Position numbers and translations under genes: made by a program. A stretch of 64,000 nt of DNA, taken from Pieris napi. Taxonomy: Eukaryota > Arthropoda > Insecta > Lepidoptera > Pieridae. Shown here in pieces: positions 46,266-59,504 of this stretch (its first letter is position 1; each line of letters begins with the position of its first letter). The notes under the pieces are model-generated. The model was not told where the DNA came from. It saw nothing but the letters and a program-made list of their open reading frames with translations, and searched no databases. The stretch spans positions 6,924,501-6,988,500 of the forward strand of contig NC_062238.1 in assembly GCF_905475465.1 (NCBI RefSeq), read 5' to 3'.

Positions 46266-47699
46266 GCAGATAAAACGTGTTCGTGTTTATATAATATTAC
46301 CTTCTATCCCGACGTTCTACTACATGGCTTCCCAACGAGGGGTGACCAGATTTTTATTGCAAGATATTTTTATATTGAAAAAAAAATCCTAGTGTTCCTG
46401 AATCTTTGACACGGTTTATTTGACTGTCAATATTTTTTTATTTGTTGCTTAAAAAGACGAAAGAAAAGCAATTCCAAAAATGTTTTATTGAGATGAAAGT
46501 GATTTAACTGTTAAGTTGAAAACTTGAATTATGTTTTGCGCATTTCGCTCTATGTTATTATGATACTGTTTACCAATATAGTGTTATATGAAATCTAAGA
46601 GTGTTCTCAATACGAAACAGTTAAGCTTTAAACATGATAAGAACGGAGTTGTGGAAGCTTTCTATAGTTTCTAGTAAAATACATATTAAATTAGTTTCGG
46701 TGTGAGGAAAGTAGCTCGAAATTTATGGGATACATGCATTGTATGCATGTATAGACAGAGAATATGGAGACTTTTAAAGAAACGCGATATTTCTTACTTG
46801 GATATTTCAATAAACCCCTATCCAAGTTTTGAAAATGTGACGCAACCCTTTATTTTAGCTTCAGTATTTTTTTATGCCGGATGTTAGCCGTAGATTTTTG
46901 GTTCTTGGCGTTTTGGTTCACCTTGCGAGCATACACAGTTGCGCATGCGCAATGTTAATTGCACATGGAGAGAATTATCAGCCGGCATTACTTATCAAAA
47001 ATCTAATGTGAGATATGCACTTTAAACGTTATCCAGTATTTTATGAATAATATTATTAATTTTATTAGTAAATGTTTTCATACACGTGAATAAAAATTGT
47101 AAGCAAAAATGATCGGGTATAAATCAGACGCGGATTCTTAAATTGGACATTAGCACCTTAGTGACAATTCACAAATACACATTATAGAAAACACACAATA
47201 TTTTTGGTAATTCGTTAAGTAACAAAAATATATAAGTACAATTGCTGACTTTTTCGCTTGCATTTATATTTGTTTAGTACAAACTGGACATTCAGACTAA
47301 AAGACAAAAGTTCTAATACATACGTAAAAGACACCATTGACTTAATATTAAAGAAAATTCACAATTATAAAAACCATTTTAGCCCTTTCGGCCTTATTAT
47401 TAACAGTTAAGAAAGAGTAATCTATTATAATTCCTGCTATTTTAACGCCAGATATCAATTTAAAAGTCAAATTAGAATGCCGTGTAATGCCTTCCATGTT
47501 GCTTCTATATAAAAACTGTTTCCAGTTCATTGATCAAAATTATAAGAACGCGCATCGTATATATTTAATTTATACATCTCAACCGTTAGTTTTATAACGA
47601 TCTAAATGTATTACGTACTAATAATGATAATTAAAAATGCATCTGACGTTCTTGTAAACGAATTTCTGTTTATAGTTTTCAATTGATTATTATTATTGA
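46266..47699. other. Non-coding AT-rich stretch
   Basis: No exon, tRNA or complete repeat recognised on either strand. Confidence 0.4.
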
Positions 47700-47990
47700 G
47701 CAGTGTAGGCCTAGTGGCTTCGGCATGCGACTCTCATACCTGAGATCGTAGGTTTGATTCCGGCTGTGCACCAAAGGAGTTTCTTTCTATGTGCGCATTT
47801 AACATTTGCTCGAACAGTGAAGGAAAACATCGTGAGGAAACCGACATGACTTAGACCCAAAAAGTCGACGGTGTGTGTCAGACACTTGACTGATCACCTA
47901 CTTGCCTATTAGATTTAAAAATAATCATGAAACAGATTCAGAAATCTGAGGCCAAGATCTGAATAGGTTGTAGCGCCACTGATTTGTAAA
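47700..47990 (+). repeat. SINE family B, best-preserved copy
   Basis: Head GGCCTAGTGGCTTCGGCATG (A box-like) and GTAGGTTTGATTCCGGCTG (B box-like), body TATGTGCGCATTTAACATTT, GAAGGAAAACATCGTGAGGA and TCATGAAACAGATTCAGAAA, ending GTTGTAGCGCCACTGATTT. A tRNA-derived SINE common to Lepidoptera, resembling the kind called Metulj; the name is unverified. Confidence 0.8.
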
Positions 47991-49055
47991 ATGGAAAAGA
48001 AACATATTTGACTATTAGATATGGAATAAATAATAAATATGGAAATAAGCTTCTGCTAACTACCAATAAAATAATAGTTTTTAAGAACCGTAGATGTTTC
48101 TAACTAGTTTGAATTTATAGTTGCCGGTTACTTGTAAAAGGATATTAAAATATAAGCTTGCGCTTGATTTATTTTCCTTGTGGCTCTTGTATTTCCTGTA
48201 TAAAATCGTTGTGAGACATATTCCATTTATAAAAAACATTTAGGTACAACAGGTGGCAAGCTTTTAAATCAACTGTAGCTCGAATGAAAATAAGTTAGAT
48301 GTTCTTAGATAATAAAAACTAAAATCGACTTATTTAATTCTTATATTCAATTTTATAAGCTTATAAAATATATTTTTTTACCTCGATACATTATTCCATA
48401 CTTTTTAGTTTTAGTTATTTTAACTTTTCTAATAATTTTTTTTGTGGTTGTTTATCTAATTTTTTCCCTTAATAGCTTGCTTATGTTCTAATATAATTGA
48501 TGAGTATGTGTGTAAAATTTCTGATGTCATATTTTCTTGTATTTTTTTTTTACATACAAGTTGTTTTAGAACTTATAAAAAAATAAATACTTTAAGTAAT
48601 ATTATTGGGTTAATCTATTCGTGATTGCGAGAAAATTTACATAAAAAGACTGAACTGATCAGACTTTTGATCGTTTGGATGCCTGAAGCTAACAGGAGAA
48701 TAGCATTGAAAGCTTATTACCTTAACATTGCATTGCAAATAGGTAAAGCGCATCACGACACGATAATTCTTGTATAGGGCTGTCGCAAAGTTACCGACTA
48801 AAGAGAACAAGAAACTGTTCTTGACCGATTTATTAACTGACATCAAAGAAGGAGATACTCAGTGTCATGAATAATATTTGATTATGGTGGTATATTTAGG
48901 CTTCAAAGCATGTGTCCTACAATTTCTGTGTGTCTGTTTCCTGTCCACAAATTTTGGAAACCTAATTGATACATTCTAACTTAGTAAACAGTCCGTCAGT
49001 AAATCGGTTATTTTTTCTGATTCCTTTTTATTTTGCAATAGTTTATTTAGAAATC
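47991..49055. other. Non-coding AT-rich stretch
   Basis: T- and A-rich runs near 48365-48590; no coding signal. Confidence 0.45.
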
Positions 49056-49231
49056 AGCCCTGCGATTCTGTAACTCACTTTTCGAACTCACACAGCGGTT
49101 TTCGCATCGGCGGTCGCTCTGAAATCAGTTGTGAAGTAGTCATTTTATGATTTGGCTTTCTAATAAACAATAAACTACAAGCTCCCACCTTTTCAGAATG
49201 CCAACACAGTGAGTTACAGAATCGCAGGGCT
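49056..49231. mobile_element. 176-bp MITE
   Basis: Perfect inverted ends: AGCCCTGCGATTCTGTAACT CACT at 49056-49079 and its reverse complement at 49208-49231. No ORF. Target duplication not evident. Confidence 0.8.
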
Positions 49232-49513
49232 GTCGTCTACGTTTTACTCACTTCATAGTTGTGACATAAACCCTTATTTATAAACGTATTTTAAAACTTA
49301 AATAGATATTATTTGTTTGTCATTATAACTGACTTCAGCTTTTTTTCTTTGGTACAAAAATACTATAAATTTTTTAAAAACAAGATATTTTGTTAATACT
49401 CGATTGACTAACTTAGGATGTTTATTAACTCAACTACTACCTTGGAGCAGCCCTATGTGCTCACAAAAATAGTCATTTTGAATTTACCAATCATAAGTAG
49501 GTGAAGTACTCAC

Positions 49514-49545
49514 TCAGTTCACGCTGGAGTTGATTGTCTTGAGAT
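49514..49545 (-). CDS. Candidate 32-base microexon, unidentified gene
   Basis: Acceptor TTTATTTTTCAG, donor GTGAGT. The only open frame starts after one base and reads SQDNQLQREL, a coiled-coil-like run. It ends one base into a codon, which suits the candidate exon at 31.3 kb, and it starts in the same phase as the candidate terminal exon at 30.0 kb. Confidence 0.3.
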
Positions 49546-49773
49546 CTGAAAAATAAAAGAACTGTTAACATCATCGAGTCTTTTAAACATAATTGGATTT
49601 GAAATTAATAATAATCATTTAAATTATTTAAATATATTGTACAAAGATGAAATATAGAACAGACGCACCATTTATTCATTATACCTAAATTATTTAAAGA
49701 ATGTTCTGTCAATTTTATTAATTCTTTAAGGGACTTAAGAGTGATAAAGACAGAACATAACAGGACAGAACAG

Positions 49774-49948
49774 TCTGGGCCTTAGATTTCTGAATCTGTT
49801 TTGTGATCGTTTGTCAATTTAATAAGCAAGTGATCACCCTCCTGTGTCTGACACACGTCTGCGACTTTTTGGGTCTAACGCAAGCCCGGTTCTTCACTTT
49901 GCTTTCCTTCACCATTCGAGGGTATGCTAAAGTCCATTGGTGCACAAT
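49774..49948 (-). repeat. SINE family B copy
   Basis: Minus strand: CACCAATGGACTTTAGCATA, GTGAAGGAAAGCAAAGTGA, CCCAAAAAGTCGCAGACGTG and CAGAAATCTAAGGCCCAGAC. It lacks the tRNA-like head. Confidence 0.7.
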
Positions 49949-50811
49949 AAGCCTGATGAAAACAGACCTATCAAACATTGAGCGCTGCATTATTCTTATA
50001 CTTAGCTTTTTCCATATGGATATGTTAGGGTGACCTGAGTTGAACTAAAATACAACATATGTACGAATATCATCACATATGTCCTTATTTTATATTCTTA
50101 CAGTAACTTAATTGATACAATAATTAAACTCAGAACAAAATATCACAGACCCGCAAAAACAATGTGATAACAGATTATGAACAAAGCGATCCTTGTGATT
50201 TTATACTATATGCAATTCAATAGACCATTCTCATACAATAGTATGAAGGGTGCGTAATACGCAAGCAAATTGTGCTCCACTAGGTAAACTATACGCGCCC
50301 GGGGCACTGCTAGCTATTGCGATTTCTATACGCGCTATTCATTACCTCGGATCACACAAGAATAACCAATAACGAATCACGTTATCAAATCAATCACTTA
50401 TTGACAGCAATAAAATAACTTTATTGGTAAGCTCGGTACTTGTATTAAATGTAATTACATACTTTAAACAGGAAATACGGATTTCGTTTAAACTTTGACT
50501 GATGTGTCCGGTTCAAATAATTTACTAGTGAAAGTTAATTTCACAGTAACGTACATTGTTTATGTTCACTTAAGTGAATGCGTGTATTTGTACAATTAAT
50601 GTTTAATTAAAGTTAATACGCGATACAATGTAAGTCGGTGATTACATCTAAGATTGTTAGAAGCTGTTACGAGAATTGCCTTTAAATTAACTCTTATTCA
50701 TACAAATCTATGTAATTACACTGTTTTGTGTTATGTGTTTTTTTACTATAGTGAAAAAGATTTTATAATTAAGAGAAAGATTTTATAATTGGCATAGTAT
50801 TATATGAGGAA

Positions 50812-51060
50812 GCACAGTGTTGGCCTAGTGGCTTGCATGCGACTCTCATCCCTGAGGTCGTAGGTTTGACTGAGACTTTTCTATGTGTGCAATTGACACA
50901 TGCTCGTACGGTGAAGAAAAATATCGAAGGAAGCATTCTTTAGACCCAAAAATCCTGTGTCGGATTTTCTGTGGATGAACACCTACTTGCCTATTAATTA
51001 AAATAATGATCATGAAACAGATAACCTACTCTGTCGACAAGACCACGTTGTAGCTGTCCT
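50812..51060 (+). repeat. SINE family B copy
   Basis: Head CACAGTGTTGGCCTAGTGGC and CTGAGGTCGTAGGTTTGACT, ending CATGAAACAGATAACC and TTGTAGC. The middle is diverged and shortened. Confidence 0.7.
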
Positions 51061-51410
51061 GGACTTTTGTATGTGTATGTGTGTATATAGAATTATAAGT
51101 ATAACTACAAAATTATGTCAACGTTTACAAGTGTATTACAGCCCGCATGCAATTGTGTGTTTAGTTACGAGTGTATACGAAATGGACGTACCACAGTTCA
51201 AGGGGTACACACATACTTTTGAAGCACAGTAGACATTACTATCGGTGATAATTAATTGAATTGCCTTTACTAAAAGTTCTTAAAGAAATTTAATAGAATT
51301 CCACTGTCACTATTAAAGCGGCTTCATACCTTGGCGTTGCGTACACATTTGGGTTCTTTGCATTTTTTACCGAATTTAGAGAGTGTGCAGGGAGTGTTGT
51401 TCGAATACCT

Positions 51411-51691
51411 GTAGCTGAGTTTCATCATCGGACGTCGAGGCGGAGAATACGAAATCCACCCCGTAACTCCTAGTCATCCGTTGTTCCAGAACTGAGCGTT
51501 ATTTAAGTCTATTTTTGCCGCGTACCACCACTATGTGGAACCAGCTATCCACTGAACTATTTCGGGACCAATTCGACTTAAGGTTCTTCAAGAAAAGACC
51601 GTACTCTGGTATTGAGAGTGTCCGTGGGCGACGCTATCACTTAACATCAGGTGATCCTACTGCCCGTTTGGCACCTGTTCCATAAAAAAAT
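51411..51691 (+). pseudogene. LINE ORF2 C-terminus and 3' tail (WN-LP family)
   Basis: GTAGCTGAGTTTCATCATCG, then TACCACCACTATGTGGAACC (TMWN), ACTTAACATCAGGTGATCCT and the tail CTGTTCCATAAAAAAA. 5'-truncated and broken in frame. Confidence 0.75.
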
Positions 51692-52199
51692 AAGTATTTT
51701 GATAATTTGGCCAGCATCTTCAACTTAGACTGTTTCCTTTTATTCATCCAAGACTATAAAGTGTAACGCGTGCGACAAAAAATAACATGAACAATATTTC
51801 AGTGCCGCTTTCGCACATGCATAGCAGACATTATCGTTTAATACTTTAACAATAAAATTAGTAATAAAGTAATTATAAGTAAATTTTGGCACGAATTTAG
51901 CGAACCACAACTTAACGTGACTATATCACTTCCGCTCAATCAGATTCGCTTAACTCAACCAATTTACTGCTCTTAGTTTTTATATTTGATGATCCATAAT
52001 GATTTCCTCGATGTTTTAATCGCATTGTTTCCGCGTCTCTGGGCTACGTATATGGTATTGCACTATCATGAATGTATTAACTTGGATATCAAAATTATAA
52101 ACCGTTTCCACGACTTTTAGTAACATTACTTGCTAACACTACTTGCTTATGTCTGAACGCCTCATGCACTGAACATTATTGAAACGGTAATATCTATAT

Positions 52200-52599
52200 A
52201 TATATAATGAAAATGGTCTTCGTTTGAGGCTCAATCACGCCTAAACCACTGATCGTATCGACATGAAACCACCATTCGATGCGAAATTTTTCCTAGATGG
52301 TTTATGGCTATTTATTTTTTTAATATATATATTTATTAAAATCCAACGTTCCTTCATTTTTTTATTGCTGTTTTACTTTTATGAAAATTTATCCATACGG
52401 ACTTCACCGCGGAAACATTCGGGGAGGCTTCCTAGAACCTCTAAACGTCAACATCTGTTAAAAACTCGATTTTCGAAATATTTCAATTTTCTTAGCGGGA
52501 AGTTAAAAAGAAGAATAATAAAAATATGAAAAAAAATAAAATAATGAAACATAAAATTTATTTTAATTCGTCCAGCAAAGCGGGCGCGAAACGGCTAGT
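52200..52599. mobile_element. Non-autonomous repeat ending in GGCTAGT
   Basis: Starts in a TA run near GAAAATGGTCTTCGTTTGAG and ends CAGCAAAGCGGGCGCGAAAC GGCTAGT. Helitron-type CTAG end or a LINE tail; not resolved. The 88-codon open frame inside is AT-biased and not credible. Confidence 0.4.
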
Positions 52600-52654
52600 T
52601 ATCATATATATTAAACCTCGTCGCGAGAGATGTCGGACACTTCAGAGCAAGAGA

Positions 52655-52750
52655 TTTTTAATAGAATAGAGGGCAAACGAGCATACGGAAAAGGGTGTGT
52701 CCTATGGACACACATTTTTAGTGGTTGCCGGCCTTTGCTATTATGGGGGA
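52655..52750 (-). repeat. LINE 3'-end fragment, divergent subfamily
   Basis: GAGGGCAAACGAGCATACGG and ACACATTTTTAGTGGTTGCC, the reverse of the 44.8 kb variant (CACTAAAAATGGGTGTC). Confidence 0.6.
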
Positions 52751-54537
52751 CTTGTGAGTTCAGAGTCCCACAAATTCACAATCCGCCCATGCCTGGATAC
52801 CAAACAGATACTACTGAAACCCTGGTGATAGCGCCACTGGGTAAATTAACATTATCGAAAATGAAATGATAATTATATTAATATAATTATTATAATTTTA
52901 CAGCAATGACAGATGAAACAGATAGATTTAGGATAATATTATAGAGATATTCCTTAGGATTTCACAGTAGACACCTTAAGTGTTTGGAATGCTAGCATAC
53001 AATTTCTAATAACCAGCTTTTATAGATACAGTTTAATCTACAAAGTAAGATAAACTGTCGACTGCTATCGGTAGTAAATAAAATCAAAGTGTCTGTCGAT
53101 TAAATGAAGCTTCAGCCTACGTTTGTGCGTCTGTATTGCTCCAACAGTTTAATTATGCTAACTCAAAGGACTAGTCTCTAAGGAGATATGGGACCTAGAG
53201 GCATATCTATATTTCTAGTCCGGGAGGTAGCGTTCCATTGAGCCAGTATATTTTCGATTTTATTTTATATTTCTAAGTGAAGAGTCGGAGTCGGGAGTGT
53301 GAGATTGGGAGGTTGTGGATGTAGTAAAAAAAATATGTATTAAATCAGCCGGTTTTAACGTGAAATGAATTAGCCCAAACGCTATGTTATTGCTATTAAG
53401 GTACGATATGGTTTAATTAATTAAGCATATATTATCTAAGCGATAGTAATATGTCTACAGATTATTTCCGTATATAGAAATTAAAGTCGGATTACACTGT
53501 TTTACTTCTCTCTTTTTGAATTTTTGACAGAAAAAGACGATGGATTTCTATAACATAATCAGAATCGAACCAGTTTAGTTCATAATAAGTCATGAGTAAT
53601 GTTACCCGGGATGGCTCATTTAACAAGTATGGGACCTACATCTCTATGTGGTTAATTCAAGTATGAGAGAATCAAAACAATAAAACTAAGCTAATGTGTA
53701 AAATGTAAGCAATTAGGTGATTACAAAGTATGAATTAATTTACAAGTAAAATAGTAGATTTTCCGTTCCGGAAAAGACAGTTTTCCAAGTCATCAGTTTA
53801 TCGGAATCGAATATTTAATGAGTGATTAAGTGATATGTCGGGAAAATACAAGTCCTGGAGTGAAAAGAAAGTTGAAGGAACGTATTTATATAAAAAATGC
53901 ATGGCGGAGATAATTATGTTTCATATAAAACTATGCTATTTAGACAAACAAAATTAATTTATAGATTCAATGTTTTCTAATTGTTCTTCTTCTCGATCTG
54001 GGTTCGCATATCGACTTTGCATAGTGTCCCTAAGATTTCTAAATTTTAGGGTGTTAAAACTATAATATTCATAAGGCATTGCGGCATTTATTGTATAAGT
54101 AGTTTATTAATTTGTCTATAGCATTGTTTGTATATAACACCGGTTTAATGTGTCAACACATAATTTATATACACAATATTGCAATTCCCTTTTATGGCAT
54201 AACGGATTTTAAGGTCGGCTAATATTTTACAAATATGTAATTTTATAGCTCTATGAGGACACGCTAAGATTAGATCGTAAATTTTCTGGCAATTTGGCTT
54301 GCGTCTGCTTCTGTAGTCCATAAAGTCTTTTGTATTAACATTAAAATATTTCATTTGGCAATTAAAACAGTACACCTTTCAATTCACGGAACTCACTTTT
54401 GGAATCAGTAAGAAAAACGAAAATGAATAAACGTTTGCCTGTGCACCGTCACTACCAGAATGTCCATCCAGTTCGGACATATTTTTTTGGTACCTATCTT
54501 AAACCGCACCAAATATTAGAGATTATAAAATAAACAG
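52751..54537. other. Non-coding stretch
   Basis: Apart from GGTGATAGCGCCACTGGG at 52824, possibly a SINE B tail, nothing recognised. Confidence 0.4.
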
Positions 54538-54605
54538 ATGGAGAGTTTCTTGGCAGTTCTTCTTCCCGCTTTACGGCCTTGATTTGGACATTAAATAAAT
54601 AGTTT
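54538..54605 (+). repeat. LINE 3'-UTR fragment (AGTTCTTCTCGTCC family)
   Basis: GGAGAGTTTCTTGGCAGTTC, TACGGCCTTGATTTGGAC and AATAAATAGTTT. Diverged copy of 26.46 kb. Confidence 0.55.
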
Positions 54606-55355
54606 TAAATATTTAAAATTATTTATTATTAGTAATTGGTATGAATACTTTTTTTGTACCAATTACCAATAAGATTAAATAAACTTTAATTTGAAAAAGT
54701 TTGAATAAGTAATTCCAGCAGCAACTATCAGCAAGCTGCTATTGAAAGAACAAAACCGAACGTAGGTTTCGTGGTTAAATACATCATACTGGTAGACGTG
54801 CTTTGTTAGGGAGTACAAAAACAGATGCTATGGAAACACAATAAACATATAAGTGTCTATTTCACATATTCATCCACAAGTTGATGTCATATGAAAAAGC
54901 ATAATAACTTAAGAAGTAATTTATTCCTTTTAACACGTATAGGATTTAACACTGCGTTCTCGACAGTTGCGGTGACTACGTGACTATATTTATAAGGGGC
55001 GAAGGGCACTTCTGTTTACATGGAACTGGCTGAATTAATTTACCATAAGGTACAACTACTAGCTGTTTGAAATTCTTACAGCTAACAAATCTAAGAATAA
55101 CGCGAAGTCTTGCCTCATAAAAACTATAATTATTTTTTATTAGGTTTGAAATTATATATAGAAACCCTTAGTTAAAATATCATTTATTTTTTTATGAAAA
55201 TATAAGCAGTTCTACATTTTATAACCGTCTCCAATATTTTAAATTTTTTTTTTATTATAATATTATCTTGCAATCAGTCAGCTAGACTATGAGCAGATGT
55301 GTTGAGAGCTGTTAGGCGTTCAAAGCAAAATCTCCATCGAGACTGCTCCTCTCTT

Positions 55356-55772
55356 TCAACCGTGTCTATCAAGACTTAGGATTTGACGCCTTTTAAGCCT
55401 ATTTATTAGGTCCGGTTTCGTTAGTTGAGTGGCAAGCTTATTAGGATGCATTTCTAGCCTTTTTCTGTATTTCATACTCCAGGTCTTGATCTCCTTTTTG
55501 ACAGTCCTGATTTTGAGGTGCTCATGAATCTCCGATGTTTTTATAAACCACGGACAGTTGGATATTTGTTTCAAGATATAATTTTGAACCCTCTGTATGA
55601 TACTTATGTTATAGTCACACGCCGAACCCCATAGTTGAATCCCGTAAGTCCAAATTGGTTTCAAGAGCATTTCGTAGATGAGTAGCTTATTATCTACTGA
55701 CAGTTTGGAATTTCTGCCAAGAAGCCAGTAGAGTCCTCTGTATTTCAGGTTGATTTCTTCTCTCTCAATATT
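55356..55772 (-). pseudogene. Jockey-like LINE ORF2 C-terminal fragment
   Basis: From about 55772 the frame reads LKYRGLYWLLGRNSKLS, MLLKPIWTYGIQLWG, IIQRVQNYILKQI, RTVKKEIKTWSMKYRKRLEM and LIRKRQ-like LINRLKRRQILSL, ending TGA at 55356. This is the region after the RT domain of jockey-clade ORF2. The N-terminal RT and endonuclease are absent, so it is 5'-truncated and inactive, but the remaining frame is clean, suggesting fairly recent insertion. Confidence 0.85.
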
Positions 55773-57760
55773 TTTAATTTTATAATCTTAAAATATTGAC
55801 ATAATTCACCAAGTTATCAGCAAACAGGGAAACAGAAAACGCCAGTGAACTCTTTTGCTTTCACTCTCATAACCTACTCATAAAAATAAATAGATTGACC
55901 ACTGCACGCTATAAAATATCGGTATAAATATAGTCGTATATGGAGCTGGTGGTCCGAGAAGTATATCTTATATATCTAAGAATATCTTAAGAACTGCATT
56001 TAAGTGTATTGATGTATGAAATGAGTTCGTTCGCCTTGCACGGATGCAATGGAGTTATTATATACACGGCAGACAGAATACGTAATTATGCTTGCGACAA
56101 TTAGACCTCAGTGTGTTATTAGACAGATTTGAATACGCTTCTACGCACGGTGGCGAGAAAGTCTCTCTATTATATTGACTGTTTATACCTTTCTTTAATT
56201 ATAGGTTATGCTCAATAGATGTTGGAGGTAGCGTACAATTTACGTTTAGCGAGTCATTCGTCATGCATTAAAAAAGGTCTGAATATGACGTAAAGCATTA
56301 CAACCAGTAGGCATGAGAACAATGTAGAAAAATACTCAAATCAAAAATATTTCAAGGATTTTCTCGAATTCTTGCAAAAAAAAAGATAAAGATAAAGATG
56401 CCTTTAAATTGAGAAGGCGTCCACCTGAAGTCTCTTAAAAATATGATTATGTATGTATGTATAATGTATAAATGTATGTTATTATGTATGTAATCTATAT
56501 AAAATAAATCGCAAAATATGTTGCTAAGCGCAAACTACGAATTTGAGTATTTTTTTTATTTTTTTATTTCTTGAACTACGAAAGTCATTATTTGAAAGAA
56601 ATATTTGAAAAAAATTTAAGAGTTTAGTTTCATTAAGTGTAACATAGCAAAATGTTCCATATGTGGGTACTAAAAAAGTACTAAGTAAAAGAATCATATT
56701 AAGGCGAAACGAAGTTCGCGGGTTAGTTGAGTATAATATATTAAAATCTAATAGCTTTTACTTAAGTAATGAGAGCTTGGAATAGACTAGTAGCAACTAT
56801 TTTAGGCAATAAACACGAAGTGCGGTGTAAAACGAGAAACTGTTTTATGGAGTATTTCAATCATCTGTGCAATAATTCTATATTAATCCTTGAGAAACAA
56901 CCTGTCAATAAAATCCACAACAATCCAATCATCGGTATGGACAGAGCAAAATTAAAGTGAAGCTCTGGTTGAAATAAATGAACGTTGTAAGAAAGTGTTT
57001 TTTTTTTGTATCGTTTAATATGTTCCACGGTGGACAGGTATTCCGGTGACAATCAAAGTCTACATTCTTCCGTTAACCCCATAGAAGAGTGGTAATGCTT
57101 ATGTGGAACATCTTATTATGTCATACGATTGGCTTCAACTTGAAGACTTAATTTCATAATTTTTAAACAGCCGAATTAGGTATTACGTTTTTAATATTTT
57201 TTATTGATTTTTTTCTTTTTGTATATAATATGTATTCCATCTTTTCCATATGTTTAATCTTATTGCTTTTTGTTGTAGGTATATAATTTATGTTAGCTGT
57301 AGGAATACGAAATAAATAAACTTTTACAAAATACGCGCCGTAGAAAATCCTTTTTCAATTCTAAGACTTTGATTATTAATTGGACAACTCCTCCGACGTC
57401 CTACCCTCATTTCTCAAGCTTCTCTTAACCCTTTCCTCTCCCAGACTTATAAATTAATTTACCGTTATCATTACAAATTGCGCGATTCGTTACGAGGTGT
57501 TTGCAGTCGAGCCTTCCGTGTTGATTTTACTGCACCTAGCCGTAACCTAAATGCCTCTTGTAAACAGCACAACACGATAACTATATACATAGTATATATC
57601 AAATTAAAACATGTATAAAAAGTTGAATAGAATTTAATGAATTTTTTGTGATTATCGATTTGTAAAACTCATCAAGTTGTAGAAAATAATTGAAACATTT
57701 ATGTCAATTTAGATTAAATATATTTTTTTATTTATACTGATCATTTATTATAATAGCTAG
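55773..57760. other. Non-coding AT-rich stretch
   Basis: GGCGAAACGAAGTTCGCGGG near 56703 resembles the end of a LINE/Helitron-type repeat. Otherwise no gene, RNA or complete repeat seen. Confidence 0.4.
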
Positions 57761-58040
57761 CTAGCTGTTCCCTACCACGCTTCGCTGCGGCACATTGTGA
57801 TTGAATGGTTAGAAATGAGAATGAATGAGAAATAAAACAATGAAAACATTGCATATAAGTTTAATTTTGCAATACTTATGGAAAAAAAACTAAAAAAATA
57901 TAAAAACAAAAAAGTGATAAAAACAAGCCTTGATGCGGATTATATATCATGCTAAAATTTCAGCTCGATCGGTGCAGAACTTTTAGAGTTTTTGAAGTGT
58001 ACACAAACCGACGTAAAAAAAATATTTATTTATTTATTTA
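57761..58040. mobile_element. Repeat starting CTAGCTGTTCCC
   Basis: CTAGCTGTTCCCTACCACGC then TTCGCTGCGG at one end, CAGCTCGATCGGTGCAGAAC near the other and a (TTTA)n run. One of several CTAG-ended repeats here. Confidence 0.4.
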
Positions 58041-59504
58041 CAGCCCATGGCCAAACTTAGACTAAAAAACTACAATAAATACAGATTAATGCCGTAAAAG
58101 TAGCCTTTATGCACCAAAATCGACAAAATAAAGGATTAATTAATTATAATATTGCGTAGCCAATGCACGGGGCTTATATCCAAAATCTTATCAAGTCGAG
58201 ATGTATCAGTTTATATTATAACCGGGTTTAGGCGACATTAAAAAATATTATGAAAAATATTTCAATCTAAATAAAATTTAACAATAACACACATTCAATA
58301 AAATAATTGAATAATATTAATGCTTAAATAATTATCTTCTTGAACTTTAAATTCACTTTCTTCACGTAATTAAGTGGTACTTTGTGACATTGTTGAAGCG
58401 AAAATGTACAACTTAACAATTTTACAGACAATCAACTGAATATTATAAATTCTACAAATAAATTTGCTTGTAAAACTTTCTTTTGCTTATGTAATTTACA
58501 AATAATATTGTTTAAACAACGTCCTTGCATATTCTTTAAGATTATTTTAAATATAACACACACTAACCATTTAATAATGCAATATTATTTATTTTTATCT
58601 ATAATGAAGCCCGTGTGAAAAGTTTAGAAAAGTGTCGGAATTTTAATTTAATATAAATATAATTTAAAATAAATATTTAATCATACAATTAATCTTTTAC
58701 TAATTTCATTGTTTACTTATTGCAGATAATACAATTAAAAAGAAACAAAAACCCTAAGATACAAAGACAATGTCAACAAACGTCATCGCACTGTCATTTG
58801 TCACGAAAACATTGACAATTGTCAATATCGAATAGGGTAATTACAGTCTCATTAAGTCTACAAAGGCTCCCTTGGGAAACAGGAGGCTATCCCGACAGTT
58901 TAATCCCCATATAAGCATAGGCTTTAGAATTTTAATGAGCTATAAGATTATGTAACGGACGTACTAAAGTCTTATAATTGGCATCAATTGATTCTATTTA
59001 TCAGCCGTAAAGTTCTCACGAAATTAGTCAAATCTCAAATGTTATTGTATATTCAAGGATTTGAAAATTATCATACTCGTATCATAATTCTTGTACCTAC
59101 AACAAAACTTAATTCAACTAAAATTACTTCCCCTATTTTTGGTATAAGGGTTAATACTCAGTCATATTGTCGCGGTTAGACCGTTTTATTATAATTAGTA
59201 AAAAAAGAATAAACAAATGACATCATAGAATCGTACAAAACCTTCTTTTGTTTTAACTGCACTTGGCTAGAAGAATTAATGACAGGAAGGACATCGTTAA
59301 CAACGTCGAGAATTATATGAATTTTAATTTTATATTTAAACCTACGTAATAACCATTGATTATACTTTAGAATTACTTTACTTACAGCGTTTAAACAAGT
59401 TATAGGAATTAAAAAAATACTGTAATGGAAAGAAATATACTTAAAATATTACTAATATGTATTAGAAATTACATCCATAGAATAAAGTCGAAACTTATAA
59501 TATT
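58041..59504. other. Non-coding stretch with a TGTCA cluster at 58768-58830
   Basis: TGTCAACAAACGTCATCG, CTGTCATTTGTCACG and TTGACAATTGTCAAT resemble the flank upstream of CLEC16A/ema. No gene attached to it was found. Confidence 0.35.

Noticed and set aside
49803..50033. 76-residue plus-strand frame
   Set aside because: It is the reverse of a SINE family B copy.
52263..52529. 88-residue Phe/Ile-rich frame
   Set aside because: AT-driven composition inside a dispersed repeat; no motif.
59386..59419. 34-base minus-strand microexon with TTTCTTTCCATTACAG and GTAAGT
   Set aside because: Good splice signals but the content is a T-rich run; chance is likely in AT-rich DNA.
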